From contig JBAIAA010000599.1 of NCBI GenBank assembly GCA_037893245.1, positions 1,612,001 through 1,676,000 of the forward strand: DNA of 64,000 bases, read 5' to 3'. Position 1 is the first letter of the stretch. Every line of letters starts with the position of its first letter. Shown piece by piece: positions 14,001-23,492 of this stretch. The position numbers were made by a program, and so were the translations under genes. The notes under the pieces were generated by a model. That model was not told the origin of the DNA and did no database searches. It saw only the letters and a program-made list of their open reading frames with translations. The DNA comes from Crossaster papposus. Its lineage: Eukaryota > Echinodermata > Asteroidea > Velatida > Solasteridae.

Positions 14001-15523
14001 ATCCAGCTTGCAAGCTAGAAGACAACAAATGTCATGCTATCGACCGTTTGATGTCCCTGAAGAAGAAGCTAAGAAACAATTCGATCTTCCACCACGACTA
14101 TGTGACCTTCATGAGCTCGCTTATCGAGAAAGGGTATGCAGTGAAGGTCACCAAAGCATCCGATGACAGCGGTGTCCAAGTGCGCCGATGGTACATGCCT
14201 CATCATGGCGTCTACAACCCCACCAAACCGGGCAAAATAAGAGTAGTTTTTGATTGCTCGGCAAAGACCAGAGGAGTTTCACTCAATGATGTACTCCACC
14301 AAGGACCCATCCTTACGAACCCAGTTATATATGTGCTGCTTCGCTTCAGGCAGCAACCAGTTGAACTCATGGGAGACACTGAGGGCATGTTCTTCCAAGT
14401 CAGGGTTTCTGAACACCACCGAGACTACCTGCGTTACCTGTGGTTCCCAGATGGAGACACATCCCGACCACCAGAGGTCTATCGTCTGAAGTCGCACCCC
14501 TTCGGTGCTGTATCATCGCCATCTTGCGCTTCTGCAGCTCTGCGTAAGTATGCTGCAGACAACCAGCATCCTGAGATCCCGAGAAGCTTCTACGTCGATG
14601 ACTATCTGAAGGCAGTTTTTGATGCCAAGGAAGCTATTGAAACCAGGAGAATCGTCAAGGAGGTGTGCAGTCGTGGAGGGTTCAACTTGCATAAGTGGGT
14701 CAGCAATGATCAGGCAGTGAACGACTCTATTCCACCAGAGGAGAGATCAAAGTCGCAGCAGTTGACAATTGAGAGCAGTGACCAACCCCCATCAGAGCGG
14801 GCGTTGGGAGTCTTCTGGAATACTCTAGAGGACACCTTTGGGTTTAAGGTGAATCTGAAGGACCGTCCAGCCACACGCAGAGGCATTCTGTCTGTCGTCA
14901 GCAGTGTCTTCGACCCCTTGGTCCTAGCAGGGCCATTCATCCTTCCAGCTAGAATTATGCTGCAGCGGCTCTGCAAGCAGGGCCTTGGATGGGACAAGGA
15001 AATTGGAGACAAGGAAATGGCTGTATGGAACCAGTGGCTGCTGGACATTGTCAAGTTTGAGCATATGTCACTACCAAGAAGTGTGCGACCAAGTGACTTT
15101 GCAAAGCCCGAGACCTGCCAACTGCACGCCTTTTCTGATGCCTCCGACGAGGGCTATGGCATTGCCATTTACACACGACTCCAGGATAGTTCAGGCAGAG
15201 TCTTCTGCAATCTGCTTATGGGCAAATCAAGGGTAGCTCCTCTCAAGAAGGTAACTACTCCGAGGATGGAGCTAACCGCAGCCAGTCTTTCAGTGAAGTT
15301 TGTCGCACTAATTACCTCAGTTATGGAGTTGCAGTTTGACGTCTACTACTGGACAGACAGTACCTCCGTCTTGAGGTACATTGCCAACAAGACGACCAGA
15401 TTCCACACCTTTGTGGCAAACCGCGTCACCACCATACAAGAGGGCTCCAGCATTGAGCAGTGGCGCCATGTCCCAACCTTGGAAAACCCAGCAGATATAG
15501 CTTCAAGGGGTATCCGAAACTAG
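11090..15523 (+). CDS. BEL/Pao gag-pol polyprotein (gag, protease, RT, RNase H)
   Basis: A 1,477-residue frame from the ATG at 11,090, which follows LTR1 closely. A Glu/Arg-rich coiled coil lies at about 150-220 and a DUF1759-type BEL gag domain at about 380-520. Zinc knuckles are at about 613 (CSFCQGSGHMMQEC), 647 (CFGCLRSGHQSKQC) and 670. The aspartic protease has LDPGSNVTF at about 754. The RT spans about 1,040-1,210 with RVVFDCSA and catalytic FYVDDYL near 1,168. RNase H has HAFSDASDEG near 1,348 and WTDSTSVLRYI. The frame ends at ASRGIRN and a stop at 15,523, where the next segment of pol is in another frame, so the polyprotein is interrupted before integrase. It replicates through an RNA intermediate in cytoplasmic particles. 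Confidence 0.9.
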   Translation: MEALDGMETKATAMATRAKVKLVMESRQDSAQALIRMKDSIKPLLLVLPPDVDKVRAEHSRWLQQYETFLIHHGEYSALVTEEQLPTVQAELQLELGSFQDFKATLDEWLVYHTSILDRDSGRSHTSRFAGSRISSSLSVARAMEHQKTAELLARTRALQEKGKLEEERLQFESRKKEEQLRLRQKEELELRTELQVSSAKAAILDELEQSDIRDELNLSALPLLTSRTPSPLGLAFNPAAPEYTPQASQVTSPFTMSAQPQVRYLPQTPVSDTNHLAGELTSTVTKPSQKALTQDTKEPNIEVVAEETSPANDSVQQTQQEQTESLKQEDQTGRSSDIQEGSESPNPTAASSITAVHHIVKEIRKPSSDLVKFKGDPLKYKRVIRQFKARVVANTVDDDERMNYLEQFTEEEPHHIVNAYSCLSADVGYPAALKELKKRYGDVDLLANAYVQRALGWPAIRPDNPSRLDAFSIFLVECKNAVHSTNAARVLEYSENIKRLVSKLPFYLHDRWRNIVLNKDNSEPVTFTHLVDFVQREARKATDPVYGRLALGYKPKEVKPVIGGGRPHQSPFRKIGCASGATEFVGTSRQEKHLSADSGTRYSAADVASSRPCSFCQGSGHMMQECRKLRATSLEDKLKFLKSKELCFGCLRSGHQSKQCRARAKCKECGALHHTVLHKEREQQQKIKEESQKQETPKTTDQGNSCSTYIAPSKDRASSHMGVGAGLCTMAIIPVRVRSPTTNTTVETYAFLDPGSNVTFCTEDLVQQLGVTGKATTMDLHTMKQTQHLTTHRISGLEVCGLDSGPAVKLPSVYTKSEMPVTRDLMPTQEDVDGFEHLRGIKLPVIQAEVGMLIGNNVPAAYTQQELKTGSVREPYGARSVLGWIIWGMVRGGEEPRHLSNLQLALAREEAGQLQRLEDMIRSSIDMNFPERLVDNKKEPSVEDKQFEEIVGRSLKLVDGHYQCDLPFRDPACKLEDNKCHAIDRLMSLKKKLRNNSIFHHDYVTFMSSLIEKGYAVKVTKASDDSGVQVRRWYMPHHGVYNPTKPGKIRVVFDCSAKTRGVSLNDVLHQGPILTNPVIYVLLRFRQQPVELMGDTEGMFFQVRVSEHHRDYLRYLWFPDGDTSRPPEVYRLKSHPFGAVSSPSCASAALRKYAADNQHPEIPRSFYVDDYLKAVFDAKEAIETRRIVKEVCSRGGFNLHKWVSNDQAVNDSIPPEERSKSQQLTIESSDQPPSERALGVFWNTLEDTFGFKVNLKDRPATRRGILSVVSSVFDPLVLAGPFILPARIMLQRLCKQGLGWDKEIGDKEMAVWNQWLLDIVKFEHMSLPRSVRPSDFAKPETCQLHAFSDASDEGYGIAIYTRLQDSSGRVFCNLLMGKSRVAPLKKVTTPRMELTAASLSVKFVALITSVMELQFDVYYWTDSTSVLRYIANKTTRFHTFVANRVTTIQEGSSIEQWRHVPTLENPADIASRGIRN

Positions 15524-17090
15524 CATTTATGTGGGAGCCGGAGTCCACGTGGCCGAGGTCAGATATCGTCAGAGACTTACCAGCAAAAAACCCGAAAGTC
15601 AAGCAAGTTCACGCTACCACACTTAAGACCCATGAAAGTACCATGACTGTTGACCAGCTCATCGACCGTTGCTCAACCTGGAGGCGACTAAAGACAACAG
15701 TGGCATGGATGTTGCGAGCACAGAGGCCCTTCAAACTGCGCCAGGTTTCCAGTGTTGAGCCAGAGGCATCACAATACAAGAGTCCAAATCCCCTCAGTGT
15801 GGACGAATTGGAGACAGCAGGCACAGAACTTATGAAATATGTTCAGCAGAGCCATAACCTAACCGAGTCTGTGCGAAAACTCGACCCCATGATGGACGAA
15901 GTGGGACTGCTGAGAGTTGGTGGGCGGCTCCGACATTCAAAGTTGCCAGTAGATGTCAAGCATCCGGTAATCCTCCCCAAGGATTCTCAAGTGTCCAGGC
16001 TGATACTTATCAGTGCCCATCAAAGAGTAGGACACCTCGGAGCCAACAGCACCCTCACATAATTGAGACGCAAGTACTGGATTCCAAGGGCCAGTCTATT
16101 GGTGCGCAGCATTATTGCGAAGTGTGTGCTGTGCCGTAGGTACCGGGGACGCCTCCAGGTACAGAAGATGGCCAACTTGCCTGAGGAACGTTTGAAACCA
16201 GACCAGCCAGCCTTCATGAAGTCTGGTGTTGACTACTTCGGACCCTTCGAGATCAAGCAAGGTCGTAGCATTCTAAAGCGCTACGGAGTGATCTTTACCT
16301 GTATGGCTAGTCGAACAGTTCATCTGGAAGTTGCTCAAGACCTCTCCGCAGACTCTTGCATCAATGCAGTGCGGAGATTTGCAGCACGAAGAACCGTCAA
16401 GTTCCTGAGATCCGACAACGGAACTAACTTGGTAGGTGCTGAGCGAGAGATGCGTGAGGAGATAGAGAAATGGAATCAAGCCAAGATCGACTCTAGTCTG
16501 AAGCAGTTGAGTATTCAGTGGGAGTTCAACTGCCCGTTAGCCTCCTACCATGGTGGAGCTCAACGAGGAAGGTGCTCTACGGCGTTATGAAGGAACAACC
16601 GATCAAACTCGATGATGAAGGCCTCCAGAAACTACTCTGCGAGGTAGAGGCAATTCTGAACAGCCGACCTATCACCAAAACCTCTAGCGACCATGAAGAC
16701 GAAGGGGCACTTACACCCAATCATATATTGCGCCTGGACTCCAACCAAAGGCTACCCCCTGGCATCTTCGTCAAGGAAGACATATACCCGAAGAAAAGAT
16801 GGCGCCAGGTGCAGTACCTGACCAACGTCTTCTGGCGGAGATGGAGCCGTGAATACCTAGTCAGACTACAAAAACGGCAGAAGTGGCACAAGGAGGCGCG
16901 GAACATCAAGGTTGGAGACGTCGTTCTGGTTGCGGACAGCAACATCTTGCGGAACAGATGGCCCATGGGACGAGTCACTGAAGCTACTCCAGGTGAAGAC
17001 AACTTGGTGAGAAGTGTCACAGTACGCACCGGGTCATCAGAACTGAGGAGGCCTATCACCAAGCTGTGCCTCTTGCTGGAAGCGGACTAA
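15510..17090 (+). pseudogene. BEL/Pao integrase region, three lesions
   Basis: Continuation of pol in the frame of MWEPESTWP after a frame break near 15,505. The HHCC zinc-binding domain spans RVGHLGANST and CVLCRRYRG but is cut by an in-frame TAA at 16,060-16,062. The integrase core has GVDYFGPF and RSDNGTNLVGAE with the first two catalytic Asp residues. The third acidic residue is missing: a small deletion near 16,556-16,575, right after LASYHGG, also shifts the frame. The reading resumes with VLYGVMKEQPIKL and NSRPITK. The C-terminal DUF5641-like part, with WPMGRVTEATPG, ends in a stop at 17,090. The integrase cannot be active. Confidence 0.85.
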
Positions 17091-17228
17091 TTAGGTCGCC
17101 AGCTCCGAGTGCTTGAGAGCAGACTCTGATTCACATTAACATTGAAGCAGTGTTGTTTTTCTTTAGTATGAGTATCTTAGTTGTGTTAATTGCTCCTGAC
17201 ATTTCGTCCCGCAATTAGGGAGCCGGAA
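17091..17228 (+). other. BEL 3' non-coding segment with polypurine tract
   Basis: Sits between the pol stop and LTR2. The last bases before LTR2, agggagccggaa, are the likely polypurine tract that primes plus-strand synthesis. Confidence 0.6.
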
Positions 17229-18005
17229 TGTTTTGGGTTGGATTATTCATCAGTGTTCAACAGAGGGCGATATTCACATTTTTAATGGGATCGCGAAAAA
17301 CGTGTTCGCTACACCGTTACTTCAGGTTTTTCAGAATAAATCACTAAGTTTGTCTAGATTTGTAGGACCCTGGATCCCTAACCAGCAGTAAGGGGATTTC
17401 TTAGATTTCGTAGTTTACTATATGATCGGTTATAAACAGTTTTTAGCGTAATTTGGGAGTAAAATAGGCATCGTTTTGGCACGGATTGCGTTTACTTTTA
17501 GTGCCGTTTATGGAATGTTGTGTAGTGTATAAGTTATAGTGACATTTCTGTAGAACTCTGGCATAAATTCTGCCTATATTGGGGCTTAACTCCTTTGCAC
17601 ATGATCAGATAGTTTACTCTTATTGTTCTAAATCATAGACCGAATATTTGTTGTGAAATTTGTTGTGATTTTTTGATAGATTTGTTGATTGTTAAATTGT
17701 ATGAGGCTCAGTTCATTGCAGTTGTAGGCAACAGCGCCCTCTTGGGGTGGGACTGCATACGTCCATACTTCCTGGAGCTTTCTTATAGTGTTGGGTAGTT
17801 TATAACATATATTGTTTACATGTTTTCCGTATTTTTAATCATAGTTGACGTGGCAACAGGCAGCTGCAGTGGCATTAAAGGGCAGTTGTATGCCGGTACT
17901 AGAGAGAGTGAAATAAATCAAGTGTTTTACTCATACCGACGTTACAGTCAACGCTGAGGACAAACCCAGAGTCAGTTGCTAAGAGACAATACTCAAGATC
18001 AACGC
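17229..18005 (+). repeat. BEL element LTR2
   Basis: Full second LTR, about 98-99% identical to LTR1 apart from a 12-bp deletion. It is followed by the same leader and a second gag, not by flanking genomic DNA. The 3' edge is uncertain for the same reason as in LTR1. Confidence 0.75.
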
Positions 18006-18025
18006 TGGTGAATTAGAGCAAAATA

Positions 18026-18890
18026 ATGGAGGCCCTTGATGGTATGGAAACCAAGGCCACAGCTATGGCCACACGGGCGAAGGTAAAGTTAGTGATGGAG
18101 AGTCGGCAAGACAGTGCCCAGGCTCTTATCAGAATGAAGGACAGCATAAAACCGTTGCTGTTAGTACTTCCACCAGATGTGGACAAAGTTAGAGCTGAGC
18201 ATTCAAGATGGCTTCAGCAATATGAAACATTTTTGATTCACCACGGTGAATATTCAGCACTGGTTACAGAAGAGCAGCTGCCTACAGTGCAGGCAGAGTT
18301 ACAGCCTGAACTCGGCAGCTTTCAGGACTTTAAGGCCACATTGGATGAGTGGCTAGTGTACCACACCAGCATACTCGATAGAGACAGCGTGAGGTCAGTG
18401 AGGTCACATACTTCTCGTTTCGCTGGGAGCCGTATTTCCAGTTCCTTATCAGTAGCCAGAGCAATAGAGCATCAGAAGACTGCGGAGCTATTGGCCCGAA
18501 CCAGAGCACTCCAAGAGAAAGGAAAGTTGGAGGAGGAGAGGCTTCAGTTTGAATCAAGGAAGAAGGAAGAACAGCTGAGACTCAGGCAGAAAGAAGAAGA
18601 ACTGGAGCTCAAGACCGAATTGCAGGTTTCAAGTGCAAAAGCTGCAATCCTAGATGAACTGGAGCAGAGTGAGATTCGAGACGAGCTAAACTTGAGTGCC
18701 TTACCCCTGCTCACTTCTAGAACACCCTCACCATTGGGTCTAGCTTTCAATCCTGCCGCACCAGAGTACACCCCCCAAGCATCGCAAGTCACATCACCGT
18801 TCACCATGTCAGCTCAACCCCAGGTAAGATATCTCCCCAAACACCAGTTTCAGACACCAACCATCTTGCAGGTGAACCCACAAGTACCGC
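18026..18890 (+). pseudogene. BEL gag, second truncated copy
   Basis: Repeats the first gag from its ATG for about 275 residues with few changes, including an added in-frame VRS near residue 122 and an extra Glu in the coiled coil. A frame slip occurs after QPQVRYLP. The homology ends at acaagtaccg near 18,890, where the sequence jumps into the middle of an LTR. It lacks the gag core, knuckles and pol. Confidence 0.85.
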
Positions 18891-19212
18891 ATTGCGTTTA
18901 CTTTTAGTGCCGTTTATGGAATGTTGTGTAGTGTATAAGTTACAGTGACATTTCTGTAGAACTCTGGCATAAATTCTGCCTATATCAGGGCTTAACTCCT
19001 TTGCACATGATCAGATAGTTTACTCTTATTGTTCTAAATCATAGACCGAATATTTGTTGTGCAATTTGTTGTGATTTTTTGATAGATTTGTTGATTGTTA
19101 AATTGTATGAGGCTCAGTTCATTGCAGTTGTAGGCAACAGCGCCCTCTTGGGGTGGGACTGCATACGTCCATACTTTCTGGAGCTTTCTTATAGTGTTGG
19201 GTAGTTTATAAC
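18891..19212 (+). repeat. BEL LTR3 fragment
   Basis: Corresponds to LTR2 from about 17,485 (attgcgtttac) onward and stops at gtagtttataac. It shares LTR2-specific variants (tttatgg, the short ttgttgtg stretch, catacgtcc), so it pairs more closely with LTR2 than with LTR1. Confidence 0.8.
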
Positions 19213-19412
19213 TTGCAAACATTATGAAGCTGGTCCGCCCTTTCGTATTGCAGTGCCTGCGATTCAATATATCAGTAAAGGCAGTTCATGTGCCAGGGCG
19301 TTTTAATGACGTGGCGGATGCTTTGTCCCGATTTCAGATGGATCGATTCCGTCAGGTCGCTTCACAGGTCGACCCGGTGATGACGTCGTTGCCTCCAATT
19401 CCCCTAATCTGG
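19213..19412 (+). pseudogene. DIRS/Ngaro RNase H tail
   Basis: Resumes the interrupted retroelement. It reads LRFNISVKAVHVPGRFNDVADALSRFQ-type sequence, the last RNase H block with the conserved Asp of VADALSR, followed by a linker typical of DIRS-like pol. The middle of RNase H, which should lie between 10,279 and 19,213, is absent. DNA was therefore lost when, or after, the BEL element inserted or rearranged. Confidence 0.7.
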
Positions 19413-19444
19413 TAGTCGAAGAAATGAAGCGTTTACTTTTGGCT

Positions 19445-19697
19445 CAGTTTCAGCTAACACGCACAAGACTTACACGACGGCATGGCGAGCTTTCAATCAA
19501 TCCCGGCAGCACCCACTCGCAAGTGATACGCCAGCATCCGTCGAAGAAATTCGACACTTTGTAGTTTGGCTGTCCTTAAGAGGTTTATCACCCTCGTCTA
19601 TCTCAACATATGTATCAGGCGTGGGTTACTTCCATAAGTTAAGGGGGTTGGCAGATCCAACAAAGAATTTGTTGGCTAGTGTAGACAAGACTCTTCC
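19445..19697 (+). pseudogene. Tyrosine recombinase, N-terminal core-binding domain only
   Basis: A frame without its own start reads SANTHKTYTTAWRAFNQ, VEEIRHFVVWLSLRGLSPSS and STYVSGVGYFHKLRGL. This is the four-helix SAM-like domain that precedes the catalytic domain in DIRS/Ngaro recombinases. It ends at a run of 14 C (19,696-19,709). The catalytic half with the Arg, His and Tyr residues is missing, and the next sequence is the SGNH domain. DIRS-type elements integrate with this recombinase instead of a DDE integrase. Confidence 0.68.
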
Positions 19698-19709
19698 CCC
19701 CCCCCCCCC

Positions 19710-20087
19710 GCGTTTGCTATTATTATTCATATTGGGACAAATGACTTGGTCAATATAGATGAGTATGGTTTTATAATGAGAGTCGCGGTCATGCTCAATG
19801 ATTGCGCAAGTTGGTACCCTAATATGACGGTGGTTTGGTCGGACATCCCCCCTCGCGTGTTTTACTTTGGTGCACGTTCCCAACCAGCATTAGAACGTAA
19901 ACGCCGCACTATCAATAGGTGGGCAAGATTAGCTTGTGCCAAACTGCCAAAGGCATTCTGTTTACATCACCCTCAGTTTGTGTGGTCTGATTGCTCCGTG
20001 TACTTGTATGATGGAGTTCACCTGTCCCCTTCGGGCAATAGCATCTTTGTAGAGAACCTGCGTCAGTGTATACTGTCCTTCATGTAG
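19710..20087 (+). pseudogene. SGNH/GDSL-type hydrolase of a Ngaro-like element, 5' truncated
   Basis: The frame from about 19,728 begins HIGTNDL, the Gly/Asn block III of SGNH hydrolases. It continues with VVWSDIPPRVFYFGA and ends with DGVHLSPSGNSIFVENL, the Asp/His block V, before the stop at 20,087. The block with the nucleophilic Ser is missing upstream, where the poly-C run replaces it. SGNH hydrolase ORFs are a known accessory of Ngaro-group retrotransposons, and their role in the element is not settled. Position and orientation fit the same element as the Gag and RT at 7.7-10.3 kb. Confidence 0.7.
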
Positions 20088-20457
20088 CTTGCTTGCCTTA
20101 ATGCTGTTGCCATGGTGGGGGTGGGGGTTTCCCTGGTTGTCTTTCTCCTGTGGGGCGTGCGTTTATTTATTTATTTATTCCATTTCTTTACCCAGGGTGA
20201 GCCCAAACAGTTTAAAACTGGTTTTCATTGGGGCCCTGTATACATCATCAAATAAAATAACAGTACATATTATAAATACAAGGATATTACAGGAATTCAA
20301 AACATTAATACTAATTCTGATTTACGAGATAGGCGAAAACCCGCCCAAAAAAAAAAACCTTTTGGGGGAAAAATAAGAAGGGGAAATTCCTATCCGGCTC
20401 CACATTATAGTGGCAACCAAGTTCTAACTCCGTAGATCAGCGCAATTGGCATAATAT

Positions 20458-21041
20458 CTAACAGATGACATGTCGGAGCTCCGATTTAAATGTGCTTAAT
20501 GAGTCCAATGTTCGCAATTTTTCGGGCAGATTATTCCAAATATTTATACCACTCACAGCGAACGTGTGGCGTAGCATTCTTTTTTGGCGATAGGAACTTT
20601 CAGTGCCGTGTGGGTTGATTGCCTTGTTTCGCGAATTACTGTAAGTGGTTTGAAAATATTTGTCATGTACAAAGGAGTCATTTTGTTGAGACTTTTGAAG
20701 ACAAGAATAGCCTTTTTTGACTTGACTCTTTTTGAAAAAGGAGCCCAATTAAGACGAGCAAACATATCCTCTGAAGAGGTGAGGAAGGTACATTTAAGGA
20801 TTATCCGCGCGGCTCTTTTGAGACATTTGTTTAACATATTATCGTGAGATATGTACCTTCCTCCCCACACAGTACAACAATACTCTAATGTTGGCATAAC
20901 TAGACTTACAAATAGTGTGTGCAAGCTGTGTTAGGAACACAATCACGGATTCTGCTTAGTATACCTAATTTAGACACCACCTTTTTTCTTACGTATTCGA
21001 CATGTGGGCCCTAACTTAATGCTTCATCAATAATTACACTT
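20458..21041 (-). pseudogene. LINE ORF2 C-terminal region, frameshifted
   Basis: After the stop at 21,042 the homology continues through VEYVRKKVVSKLGILSRIRD (about 20,930-21,010). It then passes LFVSLVMPTLEYCCTVWG, RAARIILK and LNWAPFSKR (20,553-20,915). In a further frame it reads FAVSGINIWNNLPEKLR, ending at 20,458. This Cys/Trp-containing tail is typical of CR1/Jockey-clade ORF2. At least two frame changes and one in-frame stop are seen. Confidence 0.75.
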
Positions 21042-23492
21042 TTAAGACTTCACATTTTCAATACGACTACCAGCAATGCATACATTTAAATTAACATTAG
21101 ATATTTTCTGCCTAGTACCAATAAGCATGCATTTGGTTTTGGTGGCATTTAAAGCTAGCTTGTTTCTTCCGCACCAGTTGTGAAAACTAGTAAGAGCTGT
21201 ATTTAAGCTACTTTCTATTATATTAATGTTGTAGGAGCTACACGTTAATGTGGAGTCATCTGCATACATAAATAAGTTGCAGTTTGGGGCAATACAAGAT
21301 GGAAGATCACTAGTATAAACAATGAATAAAAGTGGACCTAGTATCGACCCCTGCGGAACACCAGTGTTTACGGACAGGACCTTTGATATGGTGCCGCCAA
21401 TATTTACAGACTGACTACGTTCACTTAGGTACGACTTAAACCAATTAATTACAGAAGATGACATGTTCATCCTTTCTAGTTTCTTTAGTAAGATTTCATG
21501 ATCAACACAATCAAATGCTTTACTGCGGTCTATAAACACACTGCCTGTAACTTGTCCATTCTCCATGGCCGCAAAACACTTGTTTGTTAAGTCATGTAGG
21601 GTGCTTTCAGTTGAGTGTAGGGGTCTAAATCCTGACTGGCAACTAGGAAGCAGATTGTTTTCATCAAGGTATCTATATACCGATGAGTGCACCCATCTTT
21701 CTAAAATCTTAGAGATAATTGGCAGTATGGAAATAGGACGATAGTTACCTGTACTACATTTATCTCCTCCCTTGTGAATTGGTGTTACTAAAGCATGTTT
21801 CCAATCTTTAGGGTATTGCTCACATCTTATAGACAGGTTAAAAATATGAGTAAAAGATTTAATGATATAAGGTGAAGCAATTTTAATCATTCTAACACTA
21901 ATTCCATCCGGACCTGTTGCTTTCCCAACCAACATGGATGATATTTGCTTTCGAACAAACTCTTCTGTAATGTTAGGTACTACGCAATCTTCATCAACAG
22001 AATCAAATATAGAGGCGTCAGTATTGTCATCTATTTCAAGTTCACGCAAAGGGTAATTTCCAGCAGTACGCTTGCCGATTGTTGAAAAGTGTTCATTTAA
22101 CGTATCAGCAATGTCTGCGATATTGTCAATATTTTTCCCATTTGGGGAAGTAATCGAATTCGGTACAGTTGTTTGTTTCTTAGGGAGTACCTCCTTCAGA
22201 GTTTTCCACAGCATAGAAGAGTTGCTTTTATTTTCTTCTATGGTGGATGTGTAGTATTTACTTTTTTTACTGCGGATTTTATTAGTTACATTGTTCCGCA
22301 GGTTTTTGTATGAATCCCAATGAATTTGTAAGCCTGTGTGCTTAGCAATTTTGTGTACACGATCGCGCTGCCGCATAAGTTTAAGAATTTCGCTATCGAG
22401 CCACGGTACTGAGGCACCCCGAATGCGTTTGGTTTTGACTGGCGCATGGAGGTTAATAATACTCATAAATATGGAGTACCATATAGACCATGCATTATCC
22501 ACATCATAACAACTAAAAACATCTTGCCATGGTGCATTACGGAGATCGTCCGTAAATGCATCACTGTCTATATTTTTTAGACATCGAAAATTTATTGAAC
22601 GACCTTTCATTTTTGGTGTTTTCCAACTGTGTAGCCCATAAACAAGATAATGATCACTGATTAGGACTGGTAAAACACCACAGTCCTTTATGAGCTCTGG
22701 GTTGGAACTAAAAATGAGAACGATGGTAGTTTTAGTATATTCAGTGACATGTGTTGGGTCATGTATGAGTTGCGCCATTTGGAACAAACTAAAGCAAGAA
22801 ATAATTGGATTTGATTGCATACTATCGTATTCCTCTGAAACATCACAATTAAAGTCCCCAGTTGTAATAATTTCTTTACATTCACATGACGCCTTATTAA
22901 GGATATCACTCAGTTTTCCCATAAATTCGACAGAGCTTGAAGGAGGCCTATAAATAGAACTGATAAGCACAGGCTGTCTTTGTTTGCACTTAATTTCAAC
23001 CCATATACACTCGACATCATATATTTCGAGATCTTCACGACGAGAAAACATTAGGGTATCTCGAATGTAAATTGCAACCCCGCCACCATGTCGGTTCCTG
23101 TCTTTTCTGACAATAGAATAATTTGGTAGAGTTATTTCGTCATCAGAGATTGAGGCGTCGCAAAATGTTTCGTTTAGACAGATGATGTCGAATGGATTTT
23201 TAGACATTACAATCTTAAAATGGTCAAATTTGTTTATGAGGCTTCTTACATTAAGATGGGCGAATGAGAAACCCCCGGAACTTTGATTGCAGATAATACC
23301 ATCTGTTATGTCTATTTTAGAACCTTGCTTTGTGGGTTGAGCAGCTCCCTGACCATTTTCAGATGTTGGTTCCACTCCGGGCCTCGATAATGTGTCGGGG
23401 GTGCTCTGGTCTGGGATACTGGCTGCCGTCGTTGATTGAGGTTGATTTGTTGCACGTGTGGCATTTGGCTGGCGGACACGGACAACCAGCAA
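21042..23492 (-). CDS. LINE ORF2: AP endonuclease and reverse transcriptase
   Basis: An 816-residue open frame. The apurinic-like endonuclease covers about 70-290, with LNVRSLINKFD, LNETFCD, GDFNCD and the catalytic SDHYLVYG. The RT covers about 480-790, with GKATGPDGIS, NYRPISILP, QSGFRPLHST, FIDRSKAFD, GVPQGSILGPLLF and the catalytic YADD. FIDRSKAFD has Arg where these elements usually have Leu. The frame stops at 21,042 inside the post-RT thumb. The downstream part is in other frames with stops, so this copy cannot make full ORF2. These enzymes copy the RNA at a nicked target site. Confidence 0.9.
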   Translation of the reverse strand: MLVVRVRQPNATRATNQPQSTTAASIPDQSTPDTLSRPGVEPTSENGQGAAQPTKQGSKIDITDGIICNQSSGGFSFAHLNVRSLINKFDHFKIVMSKNPFDIICLNETFCDASISDDEITLPNYSIVRKDRNRHGGGVAIYIRDTLMFSRREDLEIYDVECIWVEIKCKQRQPVLISSIYRPPSSSVEFMGKLSDILNKASCECKEIITTGDFNCDVSEEYDSMQSNPIISCFSLFQMAQLIHDPTHVTEYTKTTIVLIFSSNPELIKDCGVLPVLISDHYLVYGLHSWKTPKMKGRSINFRCLKNIDSDAFTDDLRNAPWQDVFSCYDVDNAWSIWYSIFMSIINLHAPVKTKRIRGASVPWLDSEILKLMRQRDRVHKIAKHTGLQIHWDSYKNLRNNVTNKIRSKKSKYYTSTIEENKSNSSMLWKTLKEVLPKKQTTVPNSITSPNGKNIDNIADIADTLNEHFSTIGKRTAGNYPLRELEIDDNTDASIFDSVDEDCVVPNITEEFVRKQISSMLVGKATGPDGISVRMIKIASPYIIKSFTHIFNLSIRCEQYPKDWKHALVTPIHKGGDKCSTGNYRPISILPIISKILERWVHSSVYRYLDENNLLPSCQSGFRPLHSTESTLHDLTNKCFAAMENGQVTGSVFIDRSKAFDCVDHEILLKKLERMNMSSSVINWFKSYLSERSQSVNIGGTISKVLSVNTGVPQGSILGPLLFIVYTSDLPSCIAPNCNLFMYADDSTLTCSSYNINIIESSLNTALTSFHNWCGRNKLALNATKTKCMLIGTRQKISNVNLNVCIAGSRIENVKS

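Larger units (their letters stand above)
10280..19212 (+). mobile_element. BEL/Pao retrotransposon with tandem LTR structure, nested in DIRS/Ngaro
   Basis: The order is LTR1, internal gag-pol, LTR2, partial second gag, then an LTR3 fragment. LTRs start with TGTTTTGGGTTGG at 10,280 and 17,229. The second internal copy matches the first to about 18,890, where an internal deletion joins gag to mid-LTR sequence. LTR3 stops abruptly at 19,212, where DIRS/Ngaro sequence resumes. The head-to-tail layout is what unequal recombination between LTRs of the same family produces. A target duplication cannot be read because the right end is truncated. Confidence 0.85.
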
